From: Propionibacterium sp.
Lineage (GTDB): Bacteria; Actinomycetota; Actinomycetes; Propionibacteriales; Propionibacteriaceae
DNA length: 13,720 bases
Direction: 5' to 3'
Assembly: GCA_012514785.1 (NCBI GenBank)
Contig: JAAYZP010000332.1
Coordinates: 1 to 13,720 of the forward strand
The notes under the pieces are model-generated. The model did no database searches, had not been told where the DNA came from, and saw only the letters and a list, made by a program, of their open reading frames with translations. Positions 7,452 to 13,720 of this stretch are shown here, piece after piece; position 1 is the stretch's first letter, and the number at the start of each line of letters is the position of its first letter. The translations under genes and the position numbers were made by a program.

Positions 7452-8857
7452 AGCTGGATCCAGCCGTGATCGAGGCCGCCATCCGCGCGGTCCTCGCCGA
7501 AATGCCCTCCACCGGGACCGACGCCGCCCCCACGCAACGCAGCGAGGGCGACGGTGTCTTCGCGGACATGGGCGATGCCGTCGAGGCTGCCCACCGCGCC
7601 TGGCGGGAGTACCTCACCAAGTCGTTGGCGGACCGGCGTCGCTACATCGCGGCCATCCGGGAGGCCATGCTGAGGCCCGAGCACCTGGACAAGATGAGCG
7701 TCGACGCGGTGATGCAGACCGGGATGGGCGACGTCGCCGACAAGTACTTGAAGAACAAGGTGGCCGCCGAGTTGACGCCCGGCGTCGAGGATCTGGAGAC
7801 GAGCGCGTGGTCCGGCGACGACGGGCTCACCACCGTCGAGTACTCCGCCTTCGGTGTGATCGGCGCGATCACCCCGACGACAAACCCGACGGAGACCATC
7901 ACGTGCAACACGATCGGGATGCTGGCGGCGGGCAACGCCGTCGTGTTCAGCCCGCACCCGCGGGCACGTGACCTGTCGGTGTGGCAGGTGCAGACCATCA
8001 ACCGGGCGCTGCGGGAGGCGGGCGCGCCCGAGAACCTCGTCGTCACTGTCGCCGAGCCGTCGATCGAGAACACCAACAAGATGATGGAGCACCGCAAGGT
8101 GCAGATGCTCGTAGCCACAGGCGGCCCGGGGATTGTGCGAACGGTGTTGAAGTCCGGCAAGAAGGCGATCGGCGCAGGTGCGGGCAACCCGCCGGTCGTG
8201 GTCGACGAGACCGCCGACATCGACCACGCCGCCAAGTGCATCGTGGATGGAGCAAGCTTCGACAACAACCTCCCCTGCACCGCGGAGAAGGAGATCATCG
8301 CCGTCGACGCGATCGCGGACCTGCTGAAGTTCCACATGGTGCAGCACGGTGCCTACGAGCTCTCCGCCGAGCAGGTCAAGCAGCTCGAAGGCCTCATCCT
8401 CGGTGAACGCGGAGCGGCCACCGAGTGGATCGGTAAGTCCGCCACGGCGATCCTCGAGGGCATCGGCGTCGAACCACCAGCCGGGGTGCGCCTGCTGGTA
8501 TGCGAGGCGACGAAGGAGCACCCGTTCGTGCAGGTCGAGCTCATGATGCCCGTCCTCGGGCTGGTGCGGGCGCCCGACGTCGACGCCGCGATCGACCTGG
8601 CCGTCGAACTCGAGCACGGCAACCGGCACACCGCCGTCATGCACTCCCAGAACGTGTCGAAGCTCACGAAGATGGGCAAACTCATCCAGACGACGATCTT
8701 CGTCAAGAACGGCCCGTCCTTCACCGGGATCGGCATCGGCGGCGAGGGATTCACGACCTTCACCATCGCCGGCCCCACCGGCGAGGGGCTGACCAGGCCC
8801 CGCAGCTTTGCGCGCAGCCGCCGCTGCGTGCTCGTCGGAGACCTCAATGTGCGCTGA
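7448..8857 (+). CDS. pduP: CoA-acylating propionaldehyde dehydrogenase PduP
   Basis: This enzyme oxidises propionaldehyde with NAD+ and CoA to propionyl-CoA and NADH inside the microcompartment. The 469 residues fit PduP (about 464). The catalytic cysteine is Cys277 in the block FDNNLPCTAEKE. Other aldehyde dehydrogenase blocks are SAFGVIGAITPTTNPTET, ATGGPGIV, IGAGAGNPPVVVDETADI and MHSQNVSKLT, and the C-terminus ends RSFARSRRCVL as in Salmonella PduP. The first 19 residues (LDPAVIEAAIRAVLAEM) form the amphipathic encapsulation helix, followed by a Pro/Ala/Thr linker. The start overlaps the pduO stop, and GGAG at 7437-7440 is the ribosome binding site. Its 3' end overlaps the malate dehydrogenase gene by 11 bases. 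Confidence 0.96.
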   Translation: MKLDPAVIEAAIRAVLAEMPSTGTDAAPTQRSEGDGVFADMGDAVEAAHRAWREYLTKSLADRRRYIAAIREAMLRPEHLDKMSVDAVMQTGMGDVADKYLKNKVAAELTPGVEDLETSAWSGDDGLTTVEYSAFGVIGAITPTTNPTETITCNTIGMLAAGNAVVFSPHPRARDLSVWQVQTINRALREAGAPENLVVTVAEPSIENTNKMMEHRKVQMLVATGGPGIVRTVLKSGKKAIGAGAGNPPVVVDETADIDHAAKCIVDGASFDNNLPCTAEKEIIAVDAIADLLKFHMVQHGAYELSAEQVKQLEGLILGERGAATEWIGKSATAILEGIGVEPPAGVRLLVCEATKEHPFVQVELMMPVLGLVRAPDVDAAIDLAVELEHGNRHTAVMHSQNVSKLTKMGKLIQTTIFVKNGPSFTGIGIGGEGFTTFTIAGPTGEGLTRPRSFARSRRCVLVGDLNVR

Positions 8858-9830
8858 CGTCGTGCGCGTCGCCGTCACGGGAGCAGCGGGCCAGATCGGC
8901 TACGCGCTGCTCACCCGGCTCGCCGCCGGGGATCTACTCGGCGACCGCCGCATCGAGTTGCGGCTGCTCGAGGTGCCGGAGGCGGTGCAGGCTGTCGAGG
9001 GCGTGGCGATGGAGCTGGAGGACTGCGCGTTCCCGACGCTGGCGGGCGTCCATATCACCGACGACCCCCGGGAAGCTTTCGACGGCGCCAACGTGGCGAT
9101 GCTGGTCGGAGCGTCGCCTCGGAAAGCCGGGATGGAGCGCTCGGACCTGCTGGCGGCCAACGGCCGCATCTTCGCCGAGCAGGGGCGAGCCATAGCGGCC
9201 GTCGCCGCGGGGGATGTCCGCGTCGTCGTGACCGGCAACCCGGCCAACACCAACGCCTACATCGCAGCGCACCACGCCCCCGATGTGCCGCGGGAGCGCT
9301 TCACCGCGCTGACCCGGTTGGACCACAATCGCGCCGTGTCGGCGCTTGCTGCGCAGACGGGACGCCCTGTGGACGACATCACCCGCGTCGCGATCTGGGG
9401 CAATCACTCCGTGACGCAGTACGCGGACGTCGACCACGCGCTGGTCTGCGGACGTCCGGCCTCGGAGTGGGTGAGTGACGCCTGGGTGGGCTTCGACTTC
9501 ATCCCCGCGGTCGCCAAGCGAGGCGCGGCGGTGATCCGGGCCCGCGGGAAGTCGAGTGCGGCGTCGGCAGCGAATGCGACGATTGACCACGTCCGCGACT
9601 GGCTCCTGGACACGCCGTCGGACGACTGGACGTCGATGGCAGTGCCTAGCCGCGGCGAGTACGGCGTCGACGAGGGGCTCGTGAGCTCCTTCCCTGTGAC
9701 CACCTCGGGCGGCGGGTACTCGGTCGTCGAGGGTCTACGGCTGAGCGCCTTCGCGCGAGCCAAGATCGACGCGTCGGTGGAGGAGCTGCGTCGCGAGGTC
9801 GCAGCGGTGAGGCAGTTGGGCATCGTCTGA
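8847..9830 (+). CDS. mdh: Malate dehydrogenase, last gene of the pdu operon
   Basis: This is an NAD-dependent malate dehydrogenase (malate/oxaloacetate) of the 327-residue type. The Rossmann motif GAAGQIG lies at residues 12-18. The substrate loop GASPRKAGMERSDLL has Arg92 and Arg98, where an Arg at the first position selects malate over lactate. Asp159 in TRLDHNRA and His187 in WGNHSVTQYAD form the catalytic pair, with Arg162 also binding substrate, so the enzyme looks active. A longer reading starting at 8808 exists in frame, but the ATG at 8847 has GGAG (8837-8840) six bases upstream and gives the normal N-terminus. It overlaps pduP by 11 bases, so it is co-translated with the pathway. No shell-targeting helix is evident at either end. 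It may reoxidise NADH made by PduP. Confidence 0.95.
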   Translation: MCADVVRVAVTGAAGQIGYALLTRLAAGDLLGDRRIELRLLEVPEAVQAVEGVAMELEDCAFPTLAGVHITDDPREAFDGANVAMLVGASPRKAGMERSDLLAANGRIFAEQGRAIAAVAAGDVRVVVTGNPANTNAYIAAHHAPDVPRERFTALTRLDHNRAVSALAAQTGRPVDDITRVAIWGNHSVTQYADVDHALVCGRPASEWVSDAWVGFDFIPAVAKRGAAVIRARGKSSAASAANATIDHVRDWLLDTPSDDWTSMAVPSRGEYGVDEGLVSSFPVTTSGGGYSVVEGLRLSAFARAKIDASVEELRREVAAVRQLGIV

Positions 9831-9836
9831 CTGGAA

Positions 9837-9914
9837 ACTTCATTCCTCGCCAGTCGTTTGGCCAGACCGGGTGGGTAAACCTTTACCGAATGATCGAGTG
9901 GCGAGTAATGAAGT
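9837..9914. repeat. Long imperfect inverted repeat downstream of the pdu operon
   Basis: The left arm (9837-9856, starting ACTTCATTCCTCGCCA) and the right arm (9895-9914, ending ATGAAGT) are reverse complements over 20 bases with two mismatches. A 38-base loop lies between them and contains a second palindrome (9874-9887). It begins six bases after the mdh stop, so the RNA could fold into a long hairpin that ends or protects the pdu transcript. There is no T-run after the right arm, so it is not a classical intrinsic terminator. Other readings are a regulator site or the remains of a small repeat element. No flanking direct repeat is evident. Confidence 0.75.
9874..9887. promoter_or_regulatory. 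Operator-like palindrome GGTAAA-CC-TTTACC
   Basis: This is a perfect six-base inverted repeat with a two-base centre, inside the loop of the larger inverted repeat. The A/T-rich core is unlike the surrounding high-GC sequence. It could be a repressor half-site pair or the inner stem of an RNA hairpin. No promoter is clearly attached to it and the protein that might bind it is unknown. Confidence 0.35.
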
Positions 9915-9983
9915 CGGCAGCGCAGGCACCGGGGCAGGTGACACAAGTGCTGGGACGTCGCCGCACAGGCGGCATCCACCCCC

Positions 9984-9989
9984 TAGGCT
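9984..9989 (+). promoter_or_regulatory. -10 element of a candidate leaderless promoter (deaminase gene)
   Basis: TAGGCT fits the actinobacterial -10 pattern TAnnnT and ends six bases before the ATG at 9996. This places the transcript start at about the first base of the start codon. No Shine-Dalgarno is seen in the gap (CGACCC). No good -35 box was found, which is common for such promoters. Confidence 0.55.
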
Positions 9990-9995
9990 CGACCC

Positions 9996-10424
9996 ATGAC
10001 CAGACCTTCCTTCGACGAACTCGGCATGGCCACCGCCGAACTCTGGGCCTCCCGCAGCGCCGACGCCAAGGTCCGCGTTGGCGCGTGCCTGCTGGACCGC
10101 TGGAACCGGGTGGTCGGCGTCGGCTACAACGGGCGCGCCGCCGGCGAACCCAACGAGCGCGAGAGCCTCGAGCAGGGCCATAGCGGCTTCATCCACGCCG
10201 AGGTCAACGCGCTGCTCGCCGCCAACTGGAACGGCGAGGGCCACACCCTCTTCGTCACGCACGAGCCCTGCGCCACCTGCGCCCGCCTGATCATCAACTC
10301 CCGCCGCGTCTCGCGCGTCGTGTTCCGGATCGGCTACACGGAGGTCGCGCGCGCCGACGCCGGCCTCCCGTCGGGCGCCCGGATCCTCCGCGCCGCCGGG
10401 CTCACCGTCGTCGCCGCCACCTGA
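9996..10424 (+). CDS. dCMP deaminase-like zinc-dependent deaminase
   Basis: This is a 142-residue protein of the cytidine/deoxycytidylate deaminase fold. The zinc and catalytic motif HAE lies at residues 67-69, with Glu69 as the proton shuttle, and PCATC at 91-95 supplies two more zinc ligands (Cys92 and Cys95). The blocks VRVGACLLDRWNRVVGVGYNG near the start and CARLIINSRRVSRVVF after the cysteines are most like dCMP deaminases (ComEB type). The protein is on the short side, so the substrate (dCMP or another cytosine or pterin-like ring) is not settled. It stands alone with its own probable leaderless promoter, 165 bases after the pdu operon, and shows no functional link to propanediol use. 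Confidence 0.82.
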   Translation: MTRPSFDELGMATAELWASRSADAKVRVGACLLDRWNRVVGVGYNGRAAGEPNERESLEQGHSGFIHAEVNALLAANWNGEGHTLFVTHEPCATCARLIINSRRVSRVVFRIGYTEVARADAGLPSGARILRAAGLTVVAAT

Positions 10425-10484
10425 GCGCCCCGGCCGGGCCCCAACGTCGACCAGCACGCCATTCCATTCGGCGCCCCATCGGCG

Positions 10485-10490
10485 TAACGT
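10485..10490 (+). promoter_or_regulatory. -10 element of a candidate leaderless promoter (reductase gene)
   Basis: TAACGT fits TAnnnT and ends six bases before the ATG at 10497, with CACCCC between and no Shine-Dalgarno. The geometry is identical to that of the gene before it. A GC-rich palindromic stretch around 10429-10442 lies upstream and could help end the preceding transcript, but it lacks a T-run. Confidence 0.5.
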
Positions 10491-10496
10491 CACCCC

Positions 10497-11051
10497 ATGG
10501 GCAAGATCATCTTCGACACCGCCACCAGCCTCAACGGCTACATCGCCGACGAGGACAACTCGCTGGCCTGGCTCTTCGCCGTCGATGGCGGCGAACACCC
10601 CGACGAGGGTCTGTTCCCCTCATCCACGACGGTCATGGTGGAGGGCTCCACCACCTACGAGTGGCTGCTCGCCGAGAGCGACATCCTCGCGCACCCCGAG
10701 CGGTGGCAGGAGTTCCACGGCTCCAAACCGACGTTCCTCTTCACCACCCGCGACCTCCCGATCCCCGACGGCGCCGACATCCGCATCGTCGCCGGCCAGG
10801 TCTCCGACCACATCGACGCCATCCGCGCAGCCGCCGGCGACGGCGACGTCTGGGTGGTCGGCGGCGGCGACCTCGCCGGGCAGTTCCTCGACGCCGGCCT
10901 GCTGGACGAGATCGCGATCTCGGTGGCGCCCGTCGCCCTCACCGGGGGTGCGCCCCTGCTGCCTCGACGCGTCACCTCCGAGCAGCTGCGGCTCGTCTCC
11001 GCGAAGGCGCACGGCCAGTTCGCGCGCCTCGTCTACGAGGTGCGCCGCTGA
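10497..11051 (+). CDS. Dihydrofolate reductase-fold (RibD C-terminal domain) family protein
   Basis: This is a 184-residue single-domain protein of the RibD_C/dihydrofolate reductase superfamily (YyaP/YwjB-like), likely an NADPH-dependent reductase of unknown substrate. The start MGKIIFDTATSLNGYIAD is the typical first strand and substrate loop. TTVMVEGSTTYEWL is the second conserved segment. VWVVGGGDLAGQFLDAGLLDEI is the glycine-rich nucleotide-binding strand, and PVALTGGAPLLP is the usual C-terminal loop. It follows the deaminase-like gene by 72 bases but has its own probable promoter. Its 3' end is convergent with the transporter gene, 31 bases away. True folate reductase activity is unlikely, and riboflavin-type activity cannot be claimed. 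Confidence 0.83.
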   Translation: MGKIIFDTATSLNGYIADEDNSLAWLFAVDGGEHPDEGLFPSSTTVMVEGSTTYEWLLAESDILAHPERWQEFHGSKPTFLFTTRDLPIPDGADIRIVAGQVSDHIDAIRAAAGDGDVWVVGGGDLAGQFLDAGLLDEIAISVAPVALTGGAPLLPRRVTSEQLRLVSAKAHGQFARLVYEVRR

Positions 11052-11056
11052 AGCAG

Positions 11057-11072
11057 CGCGCCGGCGGGCGCG
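11057..11072. terminator. Possible GC hairpin between convergent genes
   Basis: CGCGCC and GGCGCG pair over six bases around a four-base loop, in the 31-base gap between the convergent reductase and transporter stop codons. The place suits a bidirectional terminator. There is no T-run on either side, so any termination would need to be of the U-less actinobacterial kind. In such GC-rich DNA, chance hairpins are common. Confidence 0.3.
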
Positions 11073-11082
11073 GGAGCGACGG

Positions 11083-12444
11083 TCAGGCCGTCGTCCGCAC
11101 CCTCGTCGGGTCCTTCACCGGGATCAGCACGACGAGCCCGATCGCCAGCACGATCACGATGCCCAGGATGCCCGCGTACTGCACCGACTCTTCCGCGCCG
11201 CCCGCCAACGATGCCGCGATGCCGATCGAGAGCGCCCACGCCGTCGACGACAGGAAGCTCACGGCGCGCCCTGTGGTGGCGTACAGGCCGAAGATCTCGC
11301 CCGTGTGGCCCTCGGGGGTCAACCGCGCCAGGTAGGAGCGCGACGCCGCCTGCGCCGGCCCGACGAACAGCGTCAGCAGCAACCCGCACACCCAGAAGAT
11401 CGGCTTGCCGATGTCGTGGAAGAAGAAGATCGCGAGCCCGAGAAGCACCATGGACACGAGCGAGATCATGATGACGTTCTTCGGCCCGATCCTGTCGTCG
11501 AGCATCCCGAACAGCATCGAGGAGATGCCGGCGGTGAGGTTGGCGACGATGCCGAAGATGATCACTTCGCCGCCGGTGAAGCCGAACGTCACCGACGCGA
11601 GGATCGCGCCGTAGGTGAACACACCGCCCAGCCCGTCGCGGAACACCGCGGAGGCGATGAGGAAGTACAGGGTGTGCCGCGAGGTGCGCCACACGCGCAC
11701 GATGGAGCGGATCAGCTCCTTGTAGGCGCCGATCACGCCCACCTTCTCCGGCATCACGACGGGCTTGCGGTCCTTCAGTGCGATGAAGATCGGGATGGAG
11801 AAGATCACCGTCCACACGCCGCAGAAGACCATGGCGATGCGGATGTCGTCGGGCGCGAACTCCATCCCGAGGATCAGCACGATCAGCAGCAGGATGGTGA
11901 TGCCGCCCAGGTAGCCGAGCCCCCAGCCGAGCCCGGAGACGCGGCCGACGTTCTCCGGCGTGGAGACCTGGTCGATCGCCGCGTAGTAGTTGACGTTGGC
12001 GATCTCCGCGACGACGTTGCCCACCCCGAGCAGGGCCACGCCGAGCCAGAAGTAGCCGGGGTCCGGCTGCACGAAGTAGAGCGAGGCGCTGATGACGGCG
12101 AGCAGCATCGTCGTGATGAACAGGTTGCGCATCCGGTTGCCGCGACGGTCCGAGCCCTGCCCCAGCACCGGCGCCAGCAGCGCGATCGCGACGCCGACGG
12201 CTGCCATCGCCCAGCCGTAGTTGATCGACAGCTGGTCGGTGTCCTCGCCGAAATGGGAGCTCACGAGGTAGACGCCGAACACGAAGGTGGTGATCACGGT
12301 GGCGAACGGTTGCGTCGACCAGTCCCACAAGGCCCACGCGAAGACCTTGCGCTTGGGTGCGTTCGCCCTCTGAAGGGCCTCGCCCGGGATCACGCTGGCG
12401 TCGGGCACGCCGGCATCGGGGGTGTTGTTGATGGTGTTCGACAC
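11083..12444 (-). CDS. Major facilitator transporter, UMF1 (Atg22-like) family
   Basis: This is a 453-residue integral membrane protein with repeated hydrophobic segments consistent with about 12 transmembrane helices. The first segment WALWDWSTQPFATVITTFVFGVYL carries the D-W-[AS]-x-Q-[PS]-F pattern typical of the UMF1/Atg22-like branch of the major facilitator superfamily. Further features are GQGSDRRGNRMRN (the cytoplasmic loop 2-3 motif), GLGWGLGYLGG and GLYATTGRAVSFL. Bacterial substrates are not established; the yeast relative exports amino acids from the vacuole. The start is GTG with a soluble N-terminal tail of about 35 residues. A TAGGTT box six bases upstream and no convincing Shine-Dalgarno suggest a leaderless message. 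It is divergent from citrate synthase and convergent with the reductase gene. Confidence 0.88.
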   Translation of the reverse strand: MSNTINNTPDAGVPDASVIPGEALQRANAPKRKVFAWALWDWSTQPFATVITTFVFGVYLVSSHFGEDTDQLSINYGWAMAAVGVAIALLAPVLGQGSDRRGNRMRNLFITTMLLAVISASLYFVQPDPGYFWLGVALLGVGNVVAEIANVNYYAAIDQVSTPENVGRVSGLGWGLGYLGGITILLLIVLILGMEFAPDDIRIAMVFCGVWTVIFSIPIFIALKDRKPVVMPEKVGVIGAYKELIRSIVRVWRTSRHTLYFLIASAVFRDGLGGVFTYGAILASVTFGFTGGEVIIFGIVANLTAGISSMLFGMLDDRIGPKNVIMISLVSMVLLGLAIFFFHDIGKPIFWVCGLLLTLFVGPAQAASRSYLARLTPEGHTGEIFGLYATTGRAVSFLSSTAWALSIGIAASLAGGAEESVQYAGILGIVIVLAIGLVVLIPVKDPTRVRTTA

Positions 12445-12450
12445 GCGGTC

Positions 12451-12456
12451 AACCTA
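12451..12456 (-). promoter_or_regulatory. -10 element of a candidate leaderless promoter (transporter gene)
   Basis: Read on the minus strand, TAGGTT (TAnnnT) ends six bases before the GTG start at 12444, with GACCGC between. The spacing is the same as for the two plus-strand genes before it. The likely transcript start is the first base of GTG. No clear -35 box is seen. Confidence 0.5.
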
Positions 12457-12570
12457 GCGAAGGAAGATGAACGAGAGGTGAAGTGGACGAAATTCCTGAC
12501 GATCCTGTCCGGTTCACCGCCGGTACGACGAAACGTAGTTTACTATCGCATACCAGCAAGATTCTCGGAC

Positions 12571-12599
12571 TTCCGGATACTTTGCGGCACCGCTAGTAT
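12571..12599 (+). promoter_or_regulatory. Possible promoter of citrate synthase
   Basis: TAGTAT at 12594-12599 is a fair -10 box. TTCCGG at 12571-12576, with a 17-base spacer, is a weak -35. Transcription would start near 12606, giving an untranslated leader of about 58 bases before the ATG at 12664. The 219-base intergenic stretch is visibly richer in A/T than the genes. It also holds TACTAT at 12541-12546 as an alternative -10. Confidence 0.35.
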
Positions 12600-12663
12600 C
12601 GAGACGAACGAACGAGCCCCAACAGGCGCCATTGATGCCGACCTTAGGAAAGGGAATTGCCTT

Positions 12664-13720
<1,057 letters not shown>

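Noticed and set aside
8808..8846. Upstream in-frame start for malate dehydrogenase
   Set aside because: It would add 13 residues unlike the family and deepen the overlap with pduP. The ATG at 8847 has a well-spaced ribosome binding site.
6917..8878. 653-residue minus-strand open frame opposite pduO/pduP
   Set aside because: It is antisense to PduP, whose reading is certain. The composition is typical of a GC-driven shadow frame.
9831..9865. Alternative hairpin CTGGAAAC with GTTTGGCCAG after mdh
   Set aside because: It has a bulged eight-pair stem and competes with the much longer 20-base inverted repeat in the same place.
11033..12337. 434-residue minus-strand open frame in another frame of the transporter
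   Set aside because: It overlaps the transporter frame, which has clear membrane segments and family motifs. The alternative is Arg-rich and not membrane-like.
12579..12588. RamB-like site (ACTTTGCGGC) upstream of citrate synthase
   Set aside because: It agrees only partly with the corynebacterial pattern as I recall it, occurs once, and there is no evidence that this organism uses that regulator here.

Overview
The window is high-GC DNA with dense, mostly overlapping genes. It looks like an actinobacterium of the Propionibacteriaceae type. This is inferred from the G/C-rich third codon positions, a Pdu locus whose proteins read as close family members, and candidate leaderless promoters (a TAnnnT hexamer six bases before the start codon). 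No rRNA or other species marker is present, so genus is not assigned.

Positions 1-9830 are one plus-strand operon for B12-dependent 1,2-propanediol (possibly also glycerol) breakdown in a bacterial microcompartment. The visible order is pduD (5' end cut off), pduE, pduG, pduH, a PduK-like shell gene, pduJ, pduL, a eutJ-like gene, a long pduM-like gene, pduN, pduO, pduP and a malate dehydrogenase gene. Most neighbours overlap by 1-11 bases or are a few bases apart, and the largest gap is 34 bases. The diol dehydratase (PduCDE; C and the start of D lie upstream) makes propionaldehyde. PduGH reactivates the enzyme and PduO makes adenosylcobalamin. PduP converts the aldehyde to propionyl-CoA with NADH formation, and PduL converts that to propionyl phosphate. 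PduK, PduJ and PduN build the shell. The operon ends with malate dehydrogenase where many pdu loci carry the alcohol dehydrogenase pduQ. This suggests NADH disposal through oxaloacetate/malate, the Wood-Werkman route of propionibacteria.

Positions 9831-9995 hold no gene but contain a striking imperfect inverted repeat (two 20-base arms, 18/20 paired) enclosing a smaller palindrome. Next come two single-gene plus-strand units: a dCMP-deaminase-like protein and a DHFR/RibD-C-fold reductase. A minus-strand UMF1-family (Atg22-like) major facilitator transporter follows, convergent with the reductase. All three have the same TAnnnT-N6-start arrangement and no clear Shine-Dalgarno, so they are probably leaderless.

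From 12664 to the window end is citrate synthase, transcribed divergently from the transporter. It has a strong Shine-Dalgarno but is broken by an apparent one-base deletion near 13046. The reading frame continues as good citrate synthase in another frame to the window edge. A sequencing error is as likely as a true mutation.

I see no tRNA, rRNA, CRISPR array, insertion sequence or integrase. The system is a known type (Pdu microcompartment). The unusual points are the coupled mdh gene, the PduM architecture, the PduK tail, the PduJ pore residue, the inverted repeat and the citrate synthase frameshift.
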